64,000 bases of DNA, taken from positions 1-64,000 of the forward strand of contig SUUG01000008.1 in NCBI GenBank assembly GCA_015062655.1, given 5' to 3'. The translations under genes and the position numbers were made by a program. The stretch comes from Coriobacteriaceae bacterium. GTDB taxonomy: Bacteria; Actinomycetota; Coriobacteriia; Coriobacteriales; Coriobacteriaceae. Shown piece after piece: positions 1 through 7,602 of this stretch. Position 1 is the first letter of the stretch. Each line of letters begins with the position of its first letter. The notes beneath the pieces are model-generated. The model saw only the letters and a list, made by a program, of their open reading frames with translations. It did not search any database and was not told the DNA's origin.

Positions 1-2976
1 GACCGTCACGCCGCTGTCGGGATCGGTCGAGAACCTGGTGCCCCCGGGAAGGGAGGTGTCGCCCGTCTGGGGGACCGTCACGGTCTCGCCGGGCTTGCCG
101 GTCTTGCCGTCATAGCCAGGATCGTTCTTCTCAGCATCGGTGCGGTTGTCCACGACCGTGACCTTCGCGCTTACGGTCTCTGTGGAGTCATCGGGGTAGG
201 TGACGGTGATCTCGTAGGTGTACTCGCCAGCAGCTGCCGTGGCGGGAACCGTAATCACGCCGGTGTTGGGATCGATCGTGGCGCCCTGAGCAGGGTTGGC
301 GGGCAGGGAGAATGTGGTCCCCGCAAGCGGGCTGTCATCTGCGGTTGGGCTGAGCTGCTCTTTCGCCTCGGTGAAGGCATCATCGAAGGTCACGGGATCA
401 GTGGTGATGGCAGTCCCCATGTTGCCGCTCTTATCTGCCACGGCGTTTGGCTCGTACTGCTCGGCGTCCTTCTCGTCCACGTCGGCGATGCCGTCGTCAT
501 CGGAGTCATAGCCAAGCTCAAGGCCGAGGTTCGGCACGTTGCCGTCCACCTTGATGGTCTTGCCGTTTGCAAGCTCGGATGCCTTGGTCACAGCCCAGTT
601 CTTGACGTTCTCGGTGACGGTCACCTCGTAGTCCGCCTGGCCAAAGTTGTGCAGGTCGAAGTTCTGCACGAGCGGAAGGCCGTCGGTTCCGCGCCAGGTG
701 TCAGCCGTGCCGGAGGTCACCTTCACGTCGCCCGCGGTCAGGGTGACGGTGATGCCGGAGAGGTCTGCCCCGCCCTCGGCAGGGTCGCCCGCCTCGTTGA
801 CGATAAGCTCTTTGTGGGTGGCGTTGTCGCCATCGGAGGTGACCACGGTGGCTTTATCCTCGCCCTTGCCGATCAGCGCGATGCCGTGGGTCAAGCGCTG
901 GGTGCCTTCAGCCTCAGGGGTGTTTGGATCGTCCGGATCGACCTTCTTGGTGGGGTCATCCGCATCGCCGTCATTGCCGGTGTCGGGATCAACAGGATCG
1001 GGATCACCGTCACCGTCCGCGTCGTCTGCCACCACCATGAAGGAGTCGGCCGCAAGCACGTTGCCAGCGCTGTGCAGCTCAGCCACATAGACGCCGCCCT
1101 CAGCACCCTCGGGCACCACCCAAGAGTACGGGTCGACGAGATTGTCGACCGTGACGGGGATGTCGGCTCCCACCTGCTTGCCGTCGTGCATGATCTTGAT
1201 CACGGTGTCAAGGTGCATGGAGCCGTCAACCTTGATCTTGACCGTGTCGCCCACGTTGGCAGGGTTGGTATTGGAGTAGTTCAGCACGTCGAGCGTGGCA
1301 AAGTCAGCCACGGAGATGCCGAAGTCCACATTGGCGGCAACGCCGCCTACGCCAGAAGTAGCCAGAGGGGTCGGCTCCCACCCGGTGCCGTTCTCGTTGT
1401 ACCTCACAAAGCGAGGGCCGGCCACAAAGGCGCTGAAGGCAGGCTTGATCTGCCCGTTGGCGGGATCTTCTACCCACATGTAGAGATAGTCGCGATCAAA
1501 GGCGGTGTTTTCCTTGGTAGCGCGCAGCGTGTAGTTGCCATCCTCGTTGGTGTAGGTCCAGTAGGTGGCTTCAATGTACTCAGGATGCGCTTTGATGAGG
1601 TCCTTGATCTGCTTGTTGGCGATCAGGCGCTCTGCGTTGGAGCCCACCTCGATCTTTTCGACTGCGTCCTTGCCCTCCTCGGTCAAAACCGTCATAAAGA
1701 CCTTATAGCCCGCGGCAATAGGGTCGCCAACATGGTTGACCGTCAGGGTGCCGGTGTCTCCCGCCTTATCGCCGGTCTCAAAATAGACGTGGCCAGAGAT
1801 GGAGTTCTTGTTGCCCAAAAGCGGTGTGGAATCAAAGCCCTGAGTATCCTCGATGAGCTTGTCGCCCGTGGCCTTCATGTAGTTCTCGCCGGCGGGGTTG
1901 CCCAGAGCGTCGATCTTCTCCAGCGGAAGCTCGGTCATGAAGATGCCGACCTTCTGCACGTTGGTGCCAATCAGCTGGACCGCGCCGCCTGCGGTTGCCA
2001 CACGCGTCCACTTGTCAGACCTGGCTCCGCCATAGCGCAGCGGCACAAGGACGTTACCCGTGTCGTGCTCAAGGGCGGGAGTATAGGTGCGATACTGCGG
2101 CTCGCACCACACGCGGTAGAACGTGTTAGGCTGCGCCCTCCATGAGCGCACCTTGCCGTTCATGTCCACCTCGTCCGGCACCTCAAAGGCGTAGGTGCCG
2201 CGGGTAGACTCGCGCTCGTTGTCTTCCTCGCCTTGATCAAGCGTGTGGGTGACCGCGCGATAGACGGGGGAGACCCAGCCGTCAGTATCTCTCCACTGCA
2301 TGTAGACCACGGTGCCGTCCGGTGCGCCCGGGTCTGAGGTGGAGACCATATCACCTGAGGAGGCGGTGCCACCCATGATGACAAGCACCTTACCGGAGAG
2401 CGTGTACTTCGCGTTGGTGAGGTCAATCGACTCGCTGACGTAGCCATGGGCGATGGCGTCGGCGTTGGTGGCGCCAGAGAGGAGATCCTTGGTGCCGTAC
2501 TCGCCCGCCTCGCGGGTGGAGGTGGCGGTGTCGGGGGCGTCCTCTGCGGCTGCGGGCTCTGCCGCGGGCGCGGGCTCTTCAAGAGACAGCGGTGTTGCAG
2601 ACGCCTCGTCAGCAGGTACCACTGTTGCATCTGATTCTGCCTCTGCCGGAGCCGCAGGCTCTTCTGCAACGGCTTCTTCTGTCTCATCCACTACAGGATC
2701 TGCTGCATCTGTCTCTGTAGCGTCGGCTTCTTCTGTGGGTGATGCAGACTCGTCCTCTGTATCTTCAACGCTAAACTCTGCTGCTCCATTCTCAAGCGGA
2801 AGCTCTTGTGCAAGAGCTGCTCCCGGAGCAAAGAAAAACAAAAAGCCCACCATGCAAGAAACTAATCCAACGGACAGCTTACGCAGGGCATAGGTGGGTT
2901 TTTTCTGATTGCAGCTTGCTCTTTTTGCTGCAATCAACGCTTGCATTTGCTCTTTTTCTTTCATGTTCTTTGCCAT
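1..2976 (-). CDS. YSIRK-signal, Rib-repeat cell-surface protein (3' end outside window)
   Basis: The frame is open from an ATG at 2976, preceded by a GAGGGAGAG ribosome site, to the window edge, giving 992 residues without a stop. Residues ~25-60 form a YSIRK-type signal peptide (YALRKLSVGLVS followed by a hydrophobic run), normally used for septal secretion and sortase anchoring in Gram-positive bacteria. An Ala/Glu/Asp-rich linker follows, then a large beta-rich ectodomain, an Asp-rich DxDGDGDxD calcium-binding-like stretch near residue ~650, and at the edge a Rib/alpha-like domain (DPGYDGKTGKPGETVTVP). It is probably an adhesin. The LPxTG anchor, if present, lies outside the window. Confidence 0.85.
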   Translation of the reverse strand, partial: MAKNMKEKEQMQALIAAKRASCNQKKPTYALRKLSVGLVSCMVGFLFFFAPGAALAQELPLENGAAEFSVEDTEDESASPTEEADATETDAADPVVDETEEAVAEEPAAPAEAESDATVVPADEASATPLSLEEPAPAAEPAAAEDAPDTATSTREAGEYGTKDLLSGATNADAIAHGYVSESIDLTNAKYTLSGKVLVIMGGTASSGDMVSTSDPGAPDGTVVYMQWRDTDGWVSPVYRAVTHTLDQGEEDNERESTRGTYAFEVPDEVDMNGKVRSWRAQPNTFYRVWCEPQYRTYTPALEHDTGNVLVPLRYGGARSDKWTRVATAGGAVQLIGTNVQKVGIFMTELPLEKIDALGNPAGENYMKATGDKLIEDTQGFDSTPLLGNKNSISGHVYFETGDKAGDTGTLTVNHVGDPIAAGYKVFMTVLTEEGKDAVEKIEVGSNAERLIANKQIKDLIKAHPEYIEATYWTYTNEDGNYTLRATKENTAFDRDYLYMWVEDPANGQIKPAFSAFVAGPRFVRYNENGTGWEPTPLATSGVGGVAANVDFGISVADFATLDVLNYSNTNPANVGDTVKIKVDGSMHLDTVIKIMHDGKQVGADIPVTVDNLVDPYSWVVPEGAEGGVYVAELHSAGNVLAADSFMVVADDADGDGDPDPVDPDTGNDGDADDPTKKVDPDDPNTPEAEGTQRLTHGIALIGKGEDKATVVTSDGDNATHKELIVNEAGDPAEGGADLSGITVTLTAGDVKVTSGTADTWRGTDGLPLVQNFDLHNFGQADYEVTVTENVKNWAVTKASELANGKTIKVDGNVPNLGLELGYDSDDDGIADVDEKDAEQYEPNAVADKSGNMGTAITTDPVTFDDAFTEAKEQLSPTADDSPLAGTTFSLPANPAQGATIDPNTGVITVPATAAAGEYTYEITVTYPDDSTETVSAKVTVVDNRTDAEKNDPGYDGKTGKPGETVTVPQTGDTSLPGGTRFSTDPDSGVTV

Positions 2977-3256
2977 GACTCTCTCCCTCTTAAAGTTTGA
3001 TGGCATATCTAACGCGGCGATTGTCACGCTAAAAACGTTACCATTTTTATCTCATTTCTATCATCTTGTTTTTGGCACTTCTTTTGCCTGATTTGTCTTG
3101 GTGAAGATACTGCCGTCTAAATATTTATATGAATAGCAGGTCATTTGTCAAAATGGCTACTTTGATGCACATTTATAGTAGGTTATCTCTGAAAAGAAAA
3201 AAAAAAATCATATTTTCTTCACGTTTTTTTGAAGCACTCAACCTCTATCTGAGCGG
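2977..3256. other. AT-rich intergenic region upstream of the surface protein
   Basis: No gene is visible. The stretch is much richer in A/T than its surroundings and includes an 11-A run near 3200. It should hold the promoter of the leftward surface-protein gene, but I cannot place -35/-10 boxes with confidence. Confidence 0.4.
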
Positions 3257-3694
3257 TTAATACAACGCTTTTACTAATTCACACTTATGCGATGTGTTTA
3301 TAACTTTAGTGCTTTTGCCTGCACTGCTGTGTGGTGTTGTGAACTGTAGCAGCGTGACGCGGCTCTCGCGGCTGGGTAGCAGCAACGTGCGGCGGCTCGA
3401 TCGGCTGGCTTGCAACGTGCGGCGGCTCGATCTCTCACTTATGCAACTCGTTTTAGGTAAAACTCGTCTAAAAGCTTCCACCTCTCGATCCGGCATATAG
3501 AGGGCATCACCCATGGCCTTATGCCACACGTCGTCACCCTCCCCCTCGGACGAGACGGAGGAAAGTTCGGCCTCGTTGATGGCCTCAACCGCTGTGATGA
3601 TCTCATCCCACGCGCCCTTCGCCTGCCATACCGCGGTCTGATCCAGCACGGTTTCGCGAACGTCGTCGCGCTTACCGTTTACCCAGCCCGAACG
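3257..3694 (-). pseudogene. Remnant of an unrecognised cytoplasmic protein
   Basis: A minus-strand frame reads VLDQTAVWQAKGAWDEI and on to YMPDREVEAFRRVL with normal host-like composition over ~75 residues. It then runs into low-complexity Arg/Ser-rich sequence created by two direct 21-bp repeats. There is no convincing start: upstream the frame continues without RBS or ATG into a different gene fragment. I do not recognise the family. It looks like a gene end damaged at both sides. Confidence 0.35.
3382..3432. repeat. Two direct copies of a 21-bp repeat (period 30)
   Basis: GCAACGTGCGGCGGCTCGAT plus C occurs at 3382-3402 and again at 3412-3432. It lies within the degraded tail of the adjacent gene remnant. 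Confidence 0.7.
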
Positions 3695-3701
3695 GCCATG
3701 A

Positions 3702-4145
3702 CGGAGCGAGGAGCTCCCCTACGTGGACGTGACGCGGTCCTCCTTCACGCATTTCATCTCGGACACGGTCGTTCCCCTGCTGACCCGCGGCCCCGTGACG
3801 TACCGGTCCGTGTACGCCACCGCCGTCGAGGGCGACGCCGAGGCAGCGGCCAAGGCGATCCCCGTCGGCGACACCCAGGCGCGGATGCTTCTGCTGGCCG
3901 GCTCGGACGACCAGATGTGGGACAGCGCCGCCATGGCGGAGGCGATCCGCGCAGCGCGTCCCGAGGGCACGGCCGTGCGGGTTTTCGACGGCGCGGGGCA
4001 CGTCTGGGGCGGCGGCCCCGTCATCGATGCGGGCGACATGCGGATCAACGTCGGGGGCACCGTCGAGGCGAACGCTCAAGTCGCCGAGAAGGGGTCGGCG
4101 CTCATCCTCGAGCAGCTGGAGGCGTGGCACGGCACCGGGTACTAG
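3702..4145 (+). pseudogene. C-terminal fragment of a BAAT-type acyl-CoA thioester hydrolase
   Basis: About 147 residues are open after a stop at 3699-3701, with no start codon or RBS of their own. The sequence matches the C-terminal half of the BAAT/acyl-CoA thioester hydrolase alpha/beta-hydrolase fold. It has the strand ARMLLLAGSDDQMWDSAAMA, which carries the acid residue, then AGHVWGGG with the catalytic-type histidine. The nucleophile elbow half is missing, so the product cannot be active. It is a decayed gene joined to unrelated sequence upstream. Confidence 0.6.
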
Positions 4146-4225
4146 GACTGGCTGCGGGCTCCCGGTCCCACTCAGGCCGGTTCGGGGCACACCACGGGCA
4201 TCTACCGTCCCGCGAAAGGGCCGCC

Positions 4226-4312
4226 GTGCCCCGTAAGTCCGTCTCCGACATGACGTTCGAGAGCATCTACCGCATGCCCATCCAGAAGGCCGAGCGACGC
4301 GGCCGCACCCGC
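4226..4312 (+). pseudogene. N-terminal fragment resembling DUF2200
   Basis: The frame reads SVSDMTFESIYRMPIQKAER then RGRTR. This resembles the opening of DUF2200 proteins (xMxFxxIYxxYVxKAERKGRTKxE). It loses similarity straight after and runs into the promoter/RBS region of the next gene. Only ~29 residues remain, so the assignment is tentative. Confidence 0.4.
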
Positions 4313-4396
4313 GCCGTACTCGCCGGCAAGCCCTGCGACGACGCTGGGTATAGTCTTTCACGGTTATGCAAGACGCTCCCATCAAAAGGAGGAACC

Positions 4397-5752
4397 ATGG
4401 AGCGGATGAAGTTCGACGTCCTGGTCATCGGTTGGGGCAAGGCGGGCAAGACGCTCGCCGGCAAGCTCGCTGGCGCGGGCAAAAAGGTCGCCCTAGTTGA
4501 GAAGTCGTCCACCATGTACGGCGGCACCTGCATCAACATCGCCTGCGTGCCCACGAAGACTCTGATCACCTCCGCCGAGCGCCGGGGCGACGCCGATCCG
4601 GCGACGTACTTCGCCGAGTCCGTGGCCCATCGCGACGCGTTCATCTCCAAGCTCCGCGCCGCCAACCACAGCATGCTCGAGGGCAAGGTCGCCCTCATCG
4701 ACGGGCGCGCTCAGTTCACGGGCCCGCACACGGTGGCCGTGTTCGCCCCTGAGGCGGGCGACGGCGCCGAGGCCGAGCTCTCGATCGAGGCCGAGACGAT
4801 CATCATCAACACCGGCGCGTTCCCGGCGCACCCGCCCATCCCGGGCATCGACCTGCCGCACGTGTACGACTCGACGACGGTCCAGCACGCCGACCCGTTC
4901 CCGGGCCGCCTCACCATCATCGGCGGCAGCTTCATCGGCCTCGAGTTCGCCACGATGTTCAACGAGTTCGGCTCCGAGGTGACGGTGATCGACCCCGCCG
5001 AGCGCCTCATGCCGCGCGTGGATGAGGACGTGGCCGCCTCCGTGCGCGAGACCATGGAGGCCAAGGGCGTGCGCTTCGTGCTCGGTGCGCGCGTCTCCGG
5101 CATCGAGGAGGCGGACGGCGGCCTTCTGGTCTCCGCGGGTGAGGAGCGCATCGCGGGCGACGCCGTGCTCGTGGCCGTGGGCCGCACGCCGGCCAGCGCC
5201 GACCTCGGGCTCGACGCCGCGGGCATCGAGGTGAACGAGCGCGGGTTCATCAAGGTCGACGAGCACCTGCGCACCAACGTGGAGGGCGTCTACGCCGCGG
5301 GCGACATCAACGGCGGCCCGCAGTTCACCTACGTCTCCTTCGACGACCACCGCATCATCCTCGACGACCTGCTCGGCGAGGGTGCGCGCACACGCGACGA
5401 CCGGGTGGCCGTGCCCTGGTGCGCGTTCCTGAACCCGCCGCTCGCCTCCGTGGGCATGACCGAGGCCGAGGCCCGCGAGGCCGGCCACGATGTCCGCGTG
5501 GCCAAGGCCGATATCGCCAAGATCCCCGTGATGCCGCGGCCGAAGATCCTCGGCAACCCGGCCGGCATGGCGAAGTTCGTGGTCGATGCCGAGACCGACA
5601 AGATCCTGGGCGCGACGCTCTACTGCGTGGACTCGCAGGAACTCATCAACACCGTGGCGCTGGCGATTCGCCTCGGCGCGACGGCGGCCGACCTGCGCGA
5701 CGGCATCTGGACGCACCCGTCCTCGTCCGAGGTGTTCAACGGCGTGCTGTAA
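4397..5752 (+). CDS. RclA-like pyridine nucleotide-disulfide oxidoreductase
   Basis: A 451-residue class I flavin disulfide reductase. AAAGGAGGA sits just upstream of the ATG, which rules out the longer in-frame extension. The FAD-binding GxGxxG-like motif (VIGWGKAGKTLA) is at residues 9-20, the redox disulfide CINIAC at C45/C50, a second Rossmann motif (IIGGSFIGLEFA) near 175, and a dimerisation domain ends in HPSSSEVF. The N-terminus and the YGGTCINIxCxPTKTL block resemble E. coli RclA, a Cu-stimulated flavoenzyme linked to reactive-chlorine and hypothiocyanite resistance; mercuric and dihydrolipoyl reductases share the fold. A role in oxidant defence is inference. It appears monocistronic with its own terminator. 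Confidence 0.85.
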   Translation: MERMKFDVLVIGWGKAGKTLAGKLAGAGKKVALVEKSSTMYGGTCINIACVPTKTLITSAERRGDADPATYFAESVAHRDAFISKLRAANHSMLEGKVALIDGRAQFTGPHTVAVFAPEAGDGAEAELSIEAETIIINTGAFPAHPPIPGIDLPHVYDSTTVQHADPFPGRLTIIGGSFIGLEFATMFNEFGSEVTVIDPAERLMPRVDEDVAASVRETMEAKGVRFVLGARVSGIEEADGGLLVSAGEERIAGDAVLVAVGRTPASADLGLDAAGIEVNERGFIKVDEHLRTNVEGVYAAGDINGGPQFTYVSFDDHRIILDDLLGEGARTRDDRVAVPWCAFLNPPLASVGMTEAEAREAGHDVRVAKADIAKIPVMPRPKILGNPAGMAKFVVDAETDKILGATLYCVDSQELINTVALAIRLGATAADLRDGIWTHPSSSEVFNGVL

Positions 5753-5792
5753 GGGGCGCCGGGCGGTTTCGATCTGCCCCGTTTCGACATGC

Positions 5793-5822
5793 GGGGCCCG
5801 GGCATGGTCCGGGCCCCTTTTT
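5793..5822 (+). terminator. Rho-independent terminator of the RclA-like gene
   Basis: GGGGCCCGG and CCGGGCCCC form a 9-bp GC stem around a 7-nt loop, followed by five T residues, 40 bp after the stop codon. Confidence 0.85.
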
Positions 5823-5872
5823 CATGCGCCCCCACCCGTCCGGCCTTGCACGGGGCGCCCGCGCATGCTTTG

Positions 5873-6322
5873 ATGAGCACGAGGTTGTCGATCTCGGGGT
5901 ATCGCGTTGCGAGCTCGAGGGCGTACGAGCGCGACCTGTCTGAGGCCGTGGGCGGCGCTGATGACGACGGCTCCCCTTGGAGGCAGGCCCTCCTGTGCGG
6001 GGTGCGGGATTTCCAAGAGCAGAAGACCTACCTCTCCAACCTGCTTGCGAACACCTCGGGGCTGGACTCGTTCGTCAACATCATGTGCGACGTGAACTAC
6101 CGCCAGCTCAAAGGCCATGTCGAGCGTGTCGTGGGTGAGGACAACCTCGACCAGCACACGCGGCTGTGCATCGGCCTGTACCGCCTGGGGACGGTGCGGC
6201 TCGTTGAGGAATGGTCGCTCGGGCGCATCGAGGCGACCCCCGAGGAGATGGTCGCGGCGTTTGAGAACGGCGCACCCGCCTCGCTGAGGGCCTACCTGTT
6301 TCCCGATCAAAGCGGCGCGTGA
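5873..6322 (+). pseudogene. C-terminal domain of a TetR/AcrR regulator lacking its HTH
   Basis: About 149 residues with the helical pattern of TetR-like C-terminal domains of the DhaS/YxaF sort (ALLCGVRDFQEQKTYLSNLL, then NYRQLKGHVERVVGEDNLDQ, then EEWSLGRIEATPEEMVAAFE). The N-terminal DNA-binding helix-turn-helix expected in this family is absent. Upstream lies the previous gene's terminator and no RBS, so this is a truncated remnant. Confidence 0.55.
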
Positions 6323-6348
6323 TACATATTCCCGCGTTCATCTCATGA

Positions 6349-6573
6349 GTCATCGCCGATCCCATCGAGTGCGTCAAGTACGATCTGCAGGTCTCGCGCG
6401 AGGGGCTTGCGTGGCTGGCCGAGGTCACCGAGGCGGCCCGCACCGATTACACCACGTATGACCTCCTCAATGAGTACTGCCAGGACGCGGAGGGCGATCT
6501 GTACTGGAGCGAGTCCCAGCTCGAGCTGATCGAGCGAATCGGCGAGCAGGACTGGCCGGTGCAGCAGCTCTAA
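6349..6573 (+). pseudogene. Fragment of an unrecognised protein
   Basis: A 74-residue frame with protein-like composition (DPIECVKYDLQVSREGLAWL ... QLELIERIGEQDWPVQQL) starts directly after a TGA with no start codon. I do not recognise the family. It belongs to the same run of broken genes. Confidence 0.35.
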
Positions 6574-6669
6574 GGCGAGGGCGCGGGCGCTCCCGCGCCC
6601 GCTGGCGCGACGCGCCCACCGCGGCCCGCCCGCCACAGCCCGCCCGCCGCGCCGCAAATGGGCGAATCG

Positions 6670-6697
6670 AAGCCCCTCCCCGATCGAAGGGCTTTTT
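6670..6697 (+). terminator. Weak intrinsic terminator
   Basis: AAGCCC pairs with GGGCTT across a 13-nt loop and is followed by T5. It is a short stem, so it may be only a partial terminator. Confidence 0.45.
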
Positions 6698-6771
6698 CAT
6701 GGGTTTGCAGCAGGTTTTGCCGGTGAGGGGCAGGTCACGGCGGCCTTTTCGATGCGTTGGCCGGAGTTCTT

Positions 6772-6962
6772 GGACAAAAAGTTCGTTTGTCGGTATTTCT
6801 GGGGTGGCGCTGGGGCCATGAATTAGTCTTTAGTTGTTTGCTTTTGCTTGCTCGTTCTCGGACTCTTCATTTTAAGTTGCATTTTCTTATTTTAGTAGTT
6901 TATTTTTGAGGTGCTGTGGCTCGGACCGACAAGCAAATCACCGACAAACGAACTTTTTGTCC
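6772..6962. repeat. 23-bp perfect inverted repeat bounding a 145-bp AT-rich segment
   Basis: GGACAAAAAGTTCGTTTGTC plus GGT at 6772-6794 recurs as its exact reverse complement at 6940-6962. The flanks (GGCCGGAGTTCTT and ATCGGCCA) add imperfect pairing. This is the shape of a miniature inverted-repeat element or the ends of a deleted insertion sequence. No transposase is present. Confidence 0.65.
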
Positions 6963-6978
6963 ATCGGCCAGAGATCTT

Positions 6979-7427
6979 ATGTATCCAGAAGCTCCACACG
7001 CCCCAAAACGGCCTCTCGGAGAACCTCAGCCGCCTATGCCACCTTCGCCATGCCACCTGCGGGATATTCTTGTAGTTGATGATGAAGCGGCCATTTGCGA
7101 TGTAATTGCCAAAAGCTTAAAGCGAGCTTCCTTTTCTGCAACTGCCCGCGCTTCAGCAAAGGTAGCTTTAACGCTGCGACTCGAGCAATTCGACCTGATG
7201 AATTCTGATATCATGATGCCGGATATGGATGGTTTCGAACTATGCAGAAATGTAAGAGAAAAGGTCGGCTGCCCTATTCTTTTTCTCACTGCTAAAACCA
7301 CTGAAACAGGTGTTATTCAGGGCTTGGCAATGGGGCTGATGATTACATTAGAAAACCTTTCATCCCCTCAGGGCTGGTTAGTCGTGTAAATGCACACATT
7401 CTTGTGAAACTGCTTTTAGGCATCTGA
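6979..7427 (+). pseudogene. Frameshifted, truncated OmpR-type response regulator
   Basis: The frame encodes a receiver domain: DILVVDDEAAICDVIAKSLK, then SDIMMPDMDGFELC with the phospho-acceptor-type Asp, then CPILFLTAK with the conserved Thr/Lys. At ~7335 one G is missing. Continuing in the next frame restores GADDYIRKPF and VNAHIL, ending at the TGA at 7425. The DNA-binding domain is absent altogether. GC content is well below that of the host genes, suggesting foreign origin before decay. Confidence 0.75.
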
Positions 7428-7602
7428 TCGCAAAAGCGATTTTGTTAAGGCTTCGAGATTCTCGAGCTTTTTATTCGAAAAACGAAGACATTTCATAGAA
7501 CGCTCTGTAGAAACAATAGATACGGTATAATGCGAGAAGTAGAATGGCTCTTTTTGTGCGATGAAAAACAGCATGTGAGAATACAGAGAAATGAGGAAGA
7601 GC

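Larger units (their letters stand above)
6574..6978. other. Intergenic stretch with weak terminator and inverted repeat
   Basis: There is no gene. The first 100 bp are GC-rich with short hairpins. After ~6800 the sequence becomes AT-rich. It contains a weak terminator and a 23-bp inverted repeat, both listed separately. Confidence 0.5.

Noticed and set aside
649..2145. Long plus-strand open frame of ~500 codons across the surface-protein region
   Set aside because: It lies antisense to the YSIRK gene, has no RBS, and is explained by the GC-rich codon positions of the real minus-strand frame, which has signal peptide and Rib motifs.
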